The notes under the pieces were generated by a model. The model saw only the letters and a list, made by a program, of their open reading frames with translations, had not been told where the DNA came from and searched no databases. 64,000 nucleotides of DNA from an uncultured Chlamydiae bacterium. Lineage in GTDB: Bacteria; Chlamydiota; Chlamydiia; Chlamydiales; Rhabdochlamydiaceae. The position numbers and the translations under genes are program-made. Position 1 is the first letter of the stretch; every line of letters begins with the position of its first letter. Location: assembly GCA_903824495.1 (NCBI GenBank), contig CAIJXB010000026.1:186001-250000 (forward strand), read 5' to 3'. Below, piece by piece: positions 1-8,196 of the stretch.

Positions 1-893
1 ATATAACTACCCCAGTTGGCTCTTTTGTAGTCCGTTACTTCGAGCTTCTTTGCATTGGTGTTGTAAAGGCCAGACAAATAGATCGTAACTTGTTTTTGCA
101 GCTTGGAAGGGTAGAATTTATAACCGAGAATAAGCTGAGAAACAAGAAAGTCAAATCGTCTTTGATCAACAACGCCCTGTTCGTCTTTGGTATCCCAGTC
201 GATCACAGAAAATTTCGTATAGAGGCCTGAACCTGCGATATTCATAAGCCCTGTTTCTCCAACATACCCATACTGGTTAGCTTTTTCGTTGATGACAAAG
301 ACACCAGCATGCAGGTAGAAATCTCCAACTCTTTCAAAGGACTGATCATATTTCAGCAAAATACCATCAAAAAAAGAGGAGAATTGTAATTTAGAATCGA
401 AAATATTGCCGAGCTTTCTTCTTCCAGCTTCAAAATCCGCATAGTAGCTATCCCCTTCAAACGCTCTTGCTCCAAAATATGCCTTTGAAAGCTTAATCTT
501 GTTTGTGGTTCCGCTAAAAATACCAGCATCGTTGTCGAATTCAAGCTTGATTGCAGACCAGGTTCTATCGTTGCGGTAGTCGAGCATGATATTCACAGCC
601 ACGTCATAGGTAGAAGAAGGATACTTCGTTCCTGACCCTCTTTGGCTGATACCGTCGTTTGTCTCTCCCGTCTTTTGAAACTCTGTCCTTACTTCACCAC
701 TCAAAGAAAGGTTACCACCAATTTCCTTGATGGATACTTGCCGTTTAGTGTTCATCCATTCGCGTACAGCTGCGACATCAATATCCTGACCGTCATTTTC
801 TCGATCGATCGTGTCGGTAAAAGCAAAAGGTGAAAAAGCAAGCAAAGAAAGTGCGGTGAATAACTTAAAGCGGGCGGGACGTAAAAACCTCAT
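1..893 (-). CDS. Putative outer-membrane beta-barrel protein (partial, C-terminus off the window)
   Basis: Reading the minus strand from the ATG at 893 gives an open frame of 297 codons that runs off the left edge, so the C-terminus is missing. AGAGGA lies six bases before the start. The first 25 or so residues are a signal peptide (basic MRFLRPARFK, then a hydrophobic stretch ending near FAFTD). The mature part alternates polar and aromatic residues and has many short Tyr/Phe-rich strands (for example FEAGRRKLGNIFDSK and FSSFFDGILLKYD), as expected of a porin-like barrel. It sits next to a MOMP-like gene on the same strand. The exact porin family is not recognised; a chlamydial outer-membrane protein is the best inference. 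Confidence 0.7.
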   Translation of the reverse strand, partial: MRFLRPARFKLFTALSLLAFSPFAFTDTIDRENDGQDIDVAAVREWMNTKRQVSIKEIGGNLSLSGEVRTEFQKTGETNDGISQRGSGTKYPSSTYDVAVNIMLDYRNDRTWSAIKLEFDNDAGIFSGTTNKIKLSKAYFGARAFEGDSYYADFEAGRRKLGNIFDSKLQFSSFFDGILLKYDQSFERVGDFYLHAGVFVINEKANQYGYVGETGLMNIAGSGLYTKFSVIDWDTKDEQGVVDQRRFDFLVSQLILGYKFYPSKLQKQVTIYLSGLYNTNAKKLEVTDYKRANWGSY

Positions 894-992
894 AAAAAAT
901 CCTCTTTTTGCAAAAAATAGCAAAACACATAGGCAGTTATATAGAGATTCTCAATAAAACTCAAAGAAAGACATTTTTTTCATAAAAAATGA

Positions 993-1763
993 CTAAAAAC
1001 TTATGCCCAAAGCTCCAGTCAAACCATACTCATCGATGAACCGACCTTCGAAGTCAAAGTAAACTCCTGTTTTTCCCGCAATCCCCATTCCTATAAAAGC
1101 GCCGAAAGGGCCTTCGTTTTGAATGTTTACTTTTTTAGAAGGGATCCACGTTTTCAAACTATCTAGATTGGCATAGTTGATAAAAAACCTGGAAAATTTA
1201 ACTCCTATGTACGGAGTAAAGTAGGCAAACGTTTGGGAAAATGAAGCTCCTACCTGCCACTCTTTTTGAAAGACTTTTCCTTCGGGTGCAACACGATCTG
1301 CCCCTACCTTAATAGAAGAAAGCGTCGGCCAGGCATAAAAATACTTCGCATCAAAACCAAATTTCATATCGCCCCAAATCGGGGTATTCGCCCGAATCCC
1401 TATCTCTCCACCAAAATCCTGTCCTGTTTTGAGCTGAATTTTCTCACTCTCGGCATTAACAGTCACTTTGGATTTGGTGGCTCCGAGCAAGCTATAGAGT
1501 TCCACTCTGTTGATAAATCCAAGAGTTAAAACAGCGCCATTGAGCATTGCTCTGATTCCAGGATCGGATGCACCTGAAGCATCAAGGTCCCTTCCGAGTA
1601 AATAATCGCCCTCGTATCCAAGCTTCACCGCTATAAAAGAATTCTCAGACATGAAAAATCCGCTTTCCGGCATATCGGGAAGCGATGGGCTTCCGTTGTA
1701 TAAAGCAAAAGAAAAAGATGGAAGAAGTAGGAAAGCTGCAAGAGAAAAGCGGCGCGAGCTCAT
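993..1763 (-). CDS. MOMP-like outer-membrane protein
   Basis: This is a 256-residue protein with a clear signal peptide (MSSRRFSLAAFLLLPSFSFA). The mature start, LYNGSPSLPDMPESGFF, resembles the N-terminus of chlamydial major outer-membrane proteins, where a similar Gly/Pro-rich segment precedes the first strand. The rest is a run of amphipathic strands (FGFDAKYFYAW, QTFAYFTPYIGVKF, GVYFDFEGRF) and it ends in Phe (GALGISF), the usual barrel signature. It is shorter than classical MOMP (about 390 residues), like the expanded MOMP-like families of environmental chlamydiae. AGGGA precedes the ATG. It probably acts as a porin or structural protein of the outer membrane; assignment to the MOMP family rests on motif impression only. 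Confidence 0.65.
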   Translation of the reverse strand: MSSRRFSLAAFLLLPSFSFALYNGSPSLPDMPESGFFMSENSFIAVKLGYEGDYLLGRDLDASGASDPGIRAMLNGAVLTLGFINRVELYSLLGATKSKVTVNAESEKIQLKTGQDFGGEIGIRANTPIWGDMKFGFDAKYFYAWPTLSSIKVGADRVAPEGKVFQKEWQVGASFSQTFAYFTPYIGVKFSRFFINYANLDSLKTWIPSKKVNIQNEGPFGAFIGMGIAGKTGVYFDFEGRFIDEYGLTGALGISF

Positions 1764-1877
1764 AAACGTCCCTATTAGAAGTAGTACATCTTAAGAGACT
1801 CTAGCATGACGGCCCAGTTTTTCTTAAATACTATTCAAAACTTTTTAAGTTTAGCCAGTAAAGCACATAGAGAAGTT

Positions 1878-1920
1878 CTTTCTATAGCTCAAAATACAGC
1901 GATTTTTGAGCTATAGAAAG
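1878..1920. repeat. 17-bp perfect inverted repeat upstream of thrS
   Basis: Arms 1878-1894 and 1904-1920 are exact reverse complements, separated by a 9-base loop. The element lies in the 308-base gap between the MOMP-like gene and thrS, about 150 bases before the thrS start. No T-run follows directly, so it is not a standard terminator. I see no T-box consensus and no convincing promoter in the rest of this gap. Confidence 0.75.
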
Positions 1921-2071
1921 CGGTTCTATAACTCACAGGCCGTAAAAATAAGATTTACCATTTTCTTTAGCTGGCTACTCACCCTAGCTATTCTCCTTCA
2001 AAATCCATTGTACTTTGACCCTCTCTTCGATTACACTAGGTCCAAAAACTCTATTTTTAGTGAAGGCAATA

Positions 2072-4018
2072 ATGAAAATTCAGCTTAAAAACAAAAAACA
2101 GGAAGTCGAACTTCCAGACAATGCTACTGCAAAAGACCTAGTTGAAAAACTCAATTTGCGAGCTCCAGAGCAATCTGCGGCTGCAGAAATCAACGGCGTC
2201 ATCAAAGACCTTTCTACAGCATTAAAAGACGGAGACTCAGTAGAGCTTCTCCATTTCGAAGATCCCAAAGGAAAAGAAGTATTTTGGCATACATCCGCAC
2301 ACGTTCTAGCGCAAGCCATCTTGCGTCTTTGGCCAGAAGCTGTACCAACCATTGGACCTCCTATTGACCAAGGCTTTTACTATGACTTTGCAAATCTAAC
2401 CATTTCTGAAGAAGATTTTGACAAGATCGATAAAGAAGCGCAAAAGATCATCGAAGAAAATTACCAACCTGTTAGACGTGAATTTTCAGGAAAGAAAGAA
2501 GCTCTTTCTCTTTTTGGAAACAATCCCTACAAAAAAGAACTGATCGAAGGCTTTGAAGAAGGAACGATCAGTGGATACACTCAAGGGGAATTTTTTGACC
2601 TTTGCAGAGGTCCCCATCTTCCTGCTCTTGGAAAAATCAAAGCGTTTAAAGTGCTCAAGACATCGGGAGCGTATTGGAAAGGCGACTCTAAAAGAGAAAT
2701 GCTAACAAGAGTCTACGCAATTTCTTTTCCTGATAAAAAACAGTTAAAAGAATATCTCTTCATACTAGAGGAAGCGAAAAAAAGAGATCACAAAATCATC
2801 GGACCGAAACTTGGACTTTTTTCTTTGCAAGAAGAAGCCCCTGGCATGCCTTTCATCCTTCCAAAAGGAATGATTGTTTGGAACAGGCTTATCGATTTTT
2901 GGAGAGATCTTCATAAAAAAGCAGAATATGTCGAGATCAAAACGCCTCAGCTCATGAGCCAGCAGCTTTGGGAAACATCGGGGCACTGGTGTCACTACCG
3001 CGAAAACATGTACGCCTTTGAAATTGAAGAAAAACATTTTGCAATTAAGCCGATGAACTGCCCTGGTTGCATGCTCTACTACAAGAGCATTCCTCACAGC
3101 TATCGCGAACTTCCGCTTAGAATTTCAGAACTTGGACATGTGCATAGACATGAAGCATCAGGCGCTTTAAGTGGACTCTTTAGAGTTCGAAGTTTTCACC
3201 AAGATGACGCTCATCTTTTCATGAAACCAGATGACATCAGACATGAAATTTTAGAAGTTTTGGCGCTTGTTGAAAAAACTTACGGAACCTTTGGTCTTCC
3301 ATACCGACTAGAGCTTTCTACAAGACCCAAAGACAGCATCGGCACAGATAAAGACTGGGAGATTGCAACAGAAGGCTTGAAAGGCGCGTTAGATGATTGG
3401 GGGCAACCATACCGCATTAACGAAGGCGATGGCGCTTTCTATGGACCAAAGATTGACATACACATTAGAGATGCTCTTGGAAGATCGTGGCAGTGTGGAA
3501 CTATTCAGCTCGACATGGCTCTTCCTGAAAAGTTCAAGCTCGAATATGTCGATAGCGATGGAGAAGCAAAAAGACCTGTAATGGTTCATAGGGCGATCTT
3601 TGGATCGGTTGAAAGATTCTTTGGAATTTTGATCGAGCACTTTGTCGGCAAATTCCCTCTTTGGCTCAGTCCTTTGCAAGTGAGAATCCTCACTGTTGCA
3701 GATAGACATGAAGAATATGCGCAAAAAGTATGCAAAGAAATTCGAAAAGCAGGCCTTTTATGTGATGTGGATCACAGCAGCGAATCGGTCAGCAAAAAAG
3801 TTCGCAATGCACAATTAATGCAAATCAATTATATATTGACAGTAGGCGACAAAGAGGCCGAGAACAAGACCGTGGGGCTGCGTACAAGAGACAATGTTGT
3901 ACATGGAGAAGTTCAGTTAGAAACTCTTCTCTCCCTTTTAACACGGGAAGATAAGGAGCTCTCTTTAGTCTCGTACTTTGCAAAAGAGGAATCGCATGAA
4001 CAAAATTGCTGTAAGTAG
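2072..4018 (+). CDS. thrS: Threonyl-tRNA synthetase
   Basis: This cytoplasmic class II synthetase charges tRNA-Thr. The start at 2072 is chosen because GAAGG lies five bases upstream and the protein then begins directly with the TGS domain (MKIQLKNKK). The order is TGS (1-60), the editing domain with HTSAH near residues 73-77 and the CRGPH motif near 180, the catalytic core with MNCPGC and the GSVERFFG motif, and the anticodon-binding domain from about 545. The length of 648 residues is normal for the family. The gene overlaps parA by 23 bases and opens the thrS-parA-pGP6-like-purB operon. The frame stays open upstream to 2015, but that extension has no ribosome-binding site. Confidence 0.97.
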   Translation: MKIQLKNKKQEVELPDNATAKDLVEKLNLRAPEQSAAAEINGVIKDLSTALKDGDSVELLHFEDPKGKEVFWHTSAHVLAQAILRLWPEAVPTIGPPIDQGFYYDFANLTISEEDFDKIDKEAQKIIEENYQPVRREFSGKKEALSLFGNNPYKKELIEGFEEGTISGYTQGEFFDLCRGPHLPALGKIKAFKVLKTSGAYWKGDSKREMLTRVYAISFPDKKQLKEYLFILEEAKKRDHKIIGPKLGLFSLQEEAPGMPFILPKGMIVWNRLIDFWRDLHKKAEYVEIKTPQLMSQQLWETSGHWCHYRENMYAFEIEEKHFAIKPMNCPGCMLYYKSIPHSYRELPLRISELGHVHRHEASGALSGLFRVRSFHQDDAHLFMKPDDIRHEILEVLALVEKTYGTFGLPYRLELSTRPKDSIGTDKDWEIATEGLKGALDDWGQPYRINEGDGAFYGPKIDIHIRDALGRSWQCGTIQLDMALPEKFKLEYVDSDGEAKRPVMVHRAIFGSVERFFGILIEHFVGKFPLWLSPLQVRILTVADRHEEYAQKVCKEIRKAGLLCDVDHSSESVSKKVRNAQLMQINYILTVGDKEAENKTVGLRTRDNVVHGEVQLETLLSLLTREDKELSLVSYFAKEESHEQNCCK

Positions 4019-4787
4019 TTTTAAAGGTGGAACTGCAAAAACTTCAACTTCTTTACATATTGGAGCGGCTTTAGCAAAATTTCATAAGCAAAAAGTTTTG
4101 CTTATTGATTTTGATGCTCAAGCCAATTTGACAACAGGCCTAGGATTTGATCCTGATGCACAAGACAGCATGGCCCCTGTACTACAAGGCACCAAAAAAA
4201 TAGAAGAAGTGATCGTTGCAACTGAAATCCCCAATCTTTTTCTCATTCCAGCCGATACATGGCTTGAAAGGGTTGAAGTCACAGGAATTTTGGCAGGAGA
4301 TCGTTATTCTCATGAAAAGCTCAAAGAGATTTTAAGACCGCTTCCCTTTGATACGATCATCATCGATACACCACCTTCTCTTTGCTGGCTTACAGAATCT
4401 GCGCTGATTGCAGCGCAGCACTCTTTAGTATGTGCTACACCCGAATTTTATAGCGTAAAAGGGCTTCAAAGGCTTTCTTTGTTTTTAGAAAACATCGGAC
4501 AAAGACACCCTCTTCAAGTTCTTGGAGTTGCTCTTTCTTTTTGGAATCCAAGAGGAAAAAGTAATGACACATTCTTAGAGGTGATCGAAAGCACATTCCC
4601 ACAAAAAGTGCTCAATAGCAAAATCAGACGTGATGTTTCCGTTTCAGAATCTTCTGTATTTGGAAAGCCTGTCTTTGAAACAGCCCCTAAAAGTAGAGCT
4701 GCTCAAGACTATTTAGAGCTTGCGGAAGAGATCTTAGCACGAATGAACGAGTGTAAAGCAGCTTTACAGGAGCCTGCCTATGTCTAA
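3996..4787 (+). CDS. ParA/MinD-family partitioning ATPase
   Basis: The protein has 263 residues. The deviant Walker A KGGTAKT lies at residues 10-16, followed by [10 protein letters not shown] (Walker A') and IIIDTPPS (Walker B), all typical of ParA/Soj ATPases that position DNA or membrane complexes. The ATG at 3996 follows GAGGA and lies inside the end of thrS. The downstream gene starts 8 bases before this one stops. In Chlamydia the same three-gene order (thrS, a minD/parA-like gene, a pGP6-D homologue) is chromosomal, which suggests a chromosome-borne relative of plasmid partition genes. The cargo is unknown; no ParB gene lies beside it. Confidence 0.9.
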   Translation: MNKIAVSSFKGGTAKTSTSLHIGAALAKFHKQKVLLIDFDAQANLTTGLGFDPDAQDSMAPVLQGTKKIEEVIVATEIPNLFLIPADTWLERVEVTGILAGDRYSHEKLKEILRPLPFDTIIIDTPPSLCWLTESALIAAQHSLVCATPEFYSVKGLQRLSLFLENIGQRHPLQVLGVALSFWNPRGKSNDTFLEVIESTFPQKVLNSKIRRDVSVSESSVFGKPVFETAPKSRAAQDYLELAEEILARMNECKAALQEPAYV

Positions 4788-5520
4788 AGTCAATTCTCTT
4801 CTATCGCAGAGACTCAAAGCGCCTTTAGAAAAACTCTCTAAAATGACAAACCTAGCAGAGATGTCCTCCTCCGGTCATCTCTCTTCTTTTTCCGGTGTTT
4901 TTAAAGTCTCTTCCTTAAGTGAAAAAGAAGAAGACTTTTTAAAAACTCTTCTAGAAAAATTTTCAGTAGAAGGCTCTGATACAGAAAAAGATTTTGTCTC
5001 TTTATATGCGCTTACCTCTGAGGTGAAAGCCATCAACAATCAAGCAGCCATTTTACATGGTGAGAGGATCAAAAAAGCCCAAGAGATCTTGAAAAAGTAT
5101 GAAGAGGGAGCTTTTACCTTTTGGCTCATGCAAACCTATGGGAATAGACAAACTCCTTACAACTTTTTGCAGTACTACGAACTCTATCAAATGCTACCAA
5201 ACTCGCTCATCCCAAAATTGGATGAAATGCCAAGACAAGCCGCTTATACCCTCGCAAGTCGTGAAGGCTCTTTTGATCTCAAAAAAGAGATCATTGAAAC
5301 CTACCAAGGAGAGACCAAGCAAGCACTTCTTGAGCAAATCAGAAGAACTTTTCCTCTGCAAAAAAAAGATAAAAGAGCTCAAAACCACGGCGCTAATTTG
5401 ATTAAAAGTTTGAACCGGATTTTGGATTTTCTATCAGAAAATTCAGTAGAGCTTTCTTCTCAAGAAAAGAAAAAAGCATTGATCGCCTTGAGCTCTTTAA
5501 AAGAGTGGATCAATAAATGA
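4780..5520 (+). CDS. pGP6-D-like chlamydial protein
   Basis: This 246-residue cytoplasmic protein has no signal peptide or membrane segment. It is mostly helical, with a central block rich in aromatic residues (FTFWLMQTYGNRQTPYNFLQYYELYQMLP) followed by a basic C-terminal half. The sequence and the position directly after a ParA-type ATPase match chlamydial pGP6-D homologues, known from the chlamydial plasmid and as a chromosomal copy. The function of that family is not established; a role with ParA in DNA partition or regulation is inferred from neighbourhood only. It overlaps parA by 8 bases and purB by 4, so the genes are probably translationally coupled. Confidence 0.75.
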   Translation: MSKVNSLLSQRLKAPLEKLSKMTNLAEMSSSGHLSSFSGVFKVSSLSEKEEDFLKTLLEKFSVEGSDTEKDFVSLYALTSEVKAINNQAAILHGERIKKAQEILKKYEEGAFTFWLMQTYGNRQTPYNFLQYYELYQMLPNSLIPKLDEMPRQAAYTLASREGSFDLKKEIIETYQGETKQALLEQIRRTFPLQKKDKRAQNHGANLIKSLNRILDFLSENSVELSSQEKKKALIALSSLKEWINK

Positions 5521-6938
5521 GTGATGAGCGTCCAGTTTCTCGCTATGCAAGTTCTGAAATGCAGTTTTTATTTACCAGTCACTACAAGTACGTGACTTGG
5601 AGAAGACTGTGGATAGCTCTTGCAAAAGCTGAAAAAAAACTTGGACTTCCCATAACGGACCTGCAAATTGCCGAGATGGAAAAAAACATCGACTCCATCG
5701 ATTTTAATAAAGTAGCTTCTTATGAGAAAAAATTCTGTCATGACGTAATGGCCCACATCCACGCATTTGGAGATGTAGCGCCACTCGCTAAAGGGATCAT
5801 TCATTTAGGAGCGACTTCTTGCTACGTCACAGACAATACAGATCTCATTCAAATGAGAGAAGGACTTATCCTGTTACAAGCCAAGCTCGCCTCTACCATC
5901 CGTCAGTTAAGAGATCAAGCCAAAAAATACGAAGATTTACCATGTCTAAGCTACACACATCTTCAAGCAGCGCAGCCAACAACGGTTGGCAAACGGATCT
6001 GTCTTTGGATCCAAGACCTTTTAATGGACCTTTCTGACCTTACTGACACTTTGGATCATCTGCAGTTTTTAGGCCTTAAAGGAGCTACTGGAACGCAAGC
6101 CTCCTTCCTCGCCCTTTTTAAAGGGGACTCTTCCAAAGTAAAAGAGCTTGAAAAGCTAGTAGCCAAAGAAATGGGATTTTCTAAAGTGATCGCGCTTTCT
6201 GGTCAAACGTATACGAGAAAACAAGATGTACGCATCTTCAATGTCTTAAGCTCAATCGCAATTTCAGCGCATAAGTTCGCAACTGATTTAAGGCTTCTAG
6301 CTCACATGAAAGAGATCGAAGAGCCTTTTGGTAAAGAGCAAGTAGGCTCTTCTGCCATGCCTTATAAAAGGAACCCTACAAGAGCTGAAAGGCTCTGCGG
6401 CCTTTCAAGATACCTTATTTCGTTAGGCTCTAATCCTGCTTATACAGCCGCTACTCAGTGGCTCGAAAGAAGTTTAGATGATTCTGCAAACCGTAGGCTC
6501 TGCATCCCTGAAGCTTTTCTAGTAGCAGACTCTATCTTAAATCTTCTCCATCATTTAGCCTCAGGTTTTGTCGTCTATCCAAAAATGATTAAAAAAAGAC
6601 TTGATGAAGAACTTCCATTTTTAGCTACAGAGCACATTCTAATGGCTTCTGTTGAAAAAGGAGGGGATCGTCAAGCCCTTCATGAAAGCCTTCGAAAAAA
6701 GACCCAGGAAGCGGCTTTAGAGTGGAAGGTCGATGGCAAGCAAGTAGACTTTCTTCATGCTATTGCAGAAGATCCCCTTTTCAATCTCTCCAAAGAAGAA
6801 TTACAAGAGCTATTAAAGCCTCATCATTTTACAGGTAGAGCGGAGTCTCAAGTAAAAGAATATCTTGAAAACGATGTTGACCCTATCTTAATTCAATATA
6901 AAAATTGCAAAGACTATCCCGCTTCCGTAGAAATCTAA
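5517..6938 (+). CDS. purB: Adenylosuccinate lyase
   Basis: The 473-residue protein belongs to the fumarase/aspartase superfamily. It cleaves adenylosuccinate to AMP and fumarate, and SAICAR to AICAR. Visible motifs are HLGATSCYVTDN (substrate binding), TH near residue 140 in LSYTHLQAAQPTT, and the signature loop SSAMPYKRNP with the catalytic serine near residue 278. The length and the YASSEM N-terminus are closer to the longer, animal-type lyase than to the E. coli enzyme. The start overlaps the pGP6-like gene by an ATGA. No other purine synthesis genes are present here, so it may serve IMP-to-AMP salvage. Classical C. trachomatis lacks purB, while some other Chlamydia species keep it. Confidence 0.95.
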   Translation: MSDERPVSRYASSEMQFLFTSHYKYVTWRRLWIALAKAEKKLGLPITDLQIAEMEKNIDSIDFNKVASYEKKFCHDVMAHIHAFGDVAPLAKGIIHLGATSCYVTDNTDLIQMREGLILLQAKLASTIRQLRDQAKKYEDLPCLSYTHLQAAQPTTVGKRICLWIQDLLMDLSDLTDTLDHLQFLGLKGATGTQASFLALFKGDSSKVKELEKLVAKEMGFSKVIALSGQTYTRKQDVRIFNVLSSIAISAHKFATDLRLLAHMKEIEEPFGKEQVGSSAMPYKRNPTRAERLCGLSRYLISLGSNPAYTAATQWLERSLDDSANRRLCIPEAFLVADSILNLLHHLASGFVVYPKMIKKRLDEELPFLATEHILMASVEKGGDRQALHESLRKKTQEAALEWKVDGKQVDFLHAIAEDPLFNLSKEELQELLKPHHFTGRAESQVKEYLENDVDPILIQYKNCKDYPASVEI

Positions 6939-6990
6939 CTTAACTTCTTTATAAGAAAATAGTTAAGCAAAAATACACCCCCTTCTCAAT

Positions 6991-7056
6991 CCGACTATTA
7001 TGCAGTGGTTTACCAAAAAGTCTCGACTTTTTTGCAAACCACTGCATAATAGTCGG
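6991..7056. repeat. Long nested palindrome before the first DUF4143 ATPase
   Basis: Arms 6991-7011 and 7036-7056 are perfect 21-base reverse complements. Inside them is a second stem (AAAAAGTC with GACTTTTT around a two-base turn), so the whole 66 bases can form one long hairpin or cruciform. It ends 14 bases before the ATG of the ATPase gene and directly before its GGGAGGG ribosome-binding site. An operator for autoregulation, or a hairpin limiting read-through from purB, are both possible. Confidence 0.85.
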
Positions 7057-7070
7057 TATAGGGAGGGCAT

Positions 7071-8192
7071 ATGGAAAGGGCTCAAAAAGCAGCGATTGTT
7101 CGCGATTTATCCAAAAAAATGGTCTTTTTAACAGGGCCAAGGCAAGCTGGGAAAACAACCCTAGCAAAAGCCATTGCTTTGGGATTTTCTTCCTCTATTT
7201 ACCTCAATTACGATCATTCTAAGGACCGAGAGATCATCTTGAAAGAGGGCTGGCTGCCTTCTACAGAGCTCATTATTTTAGATGAAATCCACAAAATGCC
7301 CGAATGGAAAAATTATTTGAAAGGGCTCTACGATACTAAATTACCCCACCAGAAGATCTTAGTAACAGGAAGCGCCCGCTTAGAAGTCTTTACTGAAGCC
7401 GGAGATTCTTTGGCTGGACGTTATTTCTTGCATAGGTTGATGCCTTTTTCTCCTGCAGAATGTGAATTAGTTAAAATCCCTTACTCCTTAGATCGTTTCT
7501 TAGTAAGGGGGGGATTTCCTGAACCTTTTCTTTCAGAAACTCTGATCGATGCGAATCGGTGGAGACTTCAATATGTAGACAGCTTGCTTAGAGAAGATGT
7601 TCTTGATTTTGAAAACATTCAAAATGTAAAAGCTATCCGACTTACTTTTGAACTGTTAAGAGAACGAGTCGGTTCTCCTATTTCTTATAGTTCAATAGCA
7701 GAAGATGTAGCAATCTCCCCGACTACCGTAAAAAAATACATTCAGATTTTAGAAGCTCTTTATATTGTCTTCAGGGTAACACCCTTTTCCAACAACATCG
7801 CTAGAAGTCTTTTAAAAGAGCCGAAAATCTACTTTTTTGATACGGGCCTTGTCAAGGGAGATCAAGGCGCCATATTAGAAAATTTCGTTGCCTGCTGCTT
7901 ACTAAAGCACACCTTTGCAAAAAGGGATTATCAAGGAGAAAACTACTCTTTGCATTACTTACAGACAAAGGACAAAAAAGAGGTAGACTTTGCCTTAGCA
8001 GAGGAGGAAAATATAAAACAGATCATCGAAGTCAAACTTTCAGATTCTTCTCTTCATCCAGGACTTTGCTATTTTCATGAGAAATATGGATATCCTGCTA
8101 TTCAGCTCGTCAAAGAACTCAAAAAACCGTATCAAGCAAATGGTATAGAAGTTCTTCAAAGCACCGATTTTTTAAAGACACTTCTTCTTTAA
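7071..8192 (+). CDS. AAA+ ATPase with C-terminal DUF4143 domain
   Basis: The protein has 373 residues. The N-terminal AAA_14 domain shows Walker A GPRQAGKTT (residues 22-30), Walker B LIILDEIHK and sensor VTGSARL. The middle contains a winged-helix-like segment (YSSIAEDVAISPTTVKKYI). The C-terminal DUF4143 part ends with a nuclease-like EVDFAL...IIEVKL pattern. Members of this family are widespread in archaea and in bacteria with mobile or patchy genes; their biological role is not established. A strong GGGAGGG ribosome-binding site precedes the ATG, and a perfect palindrome lies just upstream. It converges with parC, with four bases between the stops. A second, divergent member lies at 29823-31172. 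Confidence 0.88.
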   Translation: MERAQKAAIVRDLSKKMVFLTGPRQAGKTTLAKAIALGFSSSIYLNYDHSKDREIILKEGWLPSTELIILDEIHKMPEWKNYLKGLYDTKLPHQKILVTGSARLEVFTEAGDSLAGRYFLHRLMPFSPAECELVKIPYSLDRFLVRGGFPEPFLSETLIDANRWRLQYVDSLLREDVLDFENIQNVKAIRLTFELLRERVGSPISYSSIAEDVAISPTTVKKYIQILEALYIVFRVTPFSNNIARSLLKEPKIYFFDTGLVKGDQGAILENFVACCLLKHTFAKRDYQGENYSLHYLQTKDKKEVDFALAEEENIKQIIEVKLSDSSLHPGLCYFHEKYGYPAIQLVKELKKPYQANGIEVLQSTDFLKTLLL

Positions 8193-8196
8193 AAAA

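Noticed and set aside
1-893. Possible pseudogene because no complete frame is reported at the left edge
   Set aside because: The frame is open from 893 to base 1 without a stop; it is only cut by the window boundary.
1764-2071. T-box riboswitch before thrS
   Set aside because: No AGGGTGG-type T-box sequence or specifier stem could be found in the leader.
6949-7167. Minus-strand 72-codon frame over the long palindrome
   Set aside because: It reads through the palindrome and the start of the ATPase gene; its codons are a shadow.
7071-8192. Toxin-antitoxin reading of the DUF4143 ATPase
   Set aside because: There is no small partner gene on either side.
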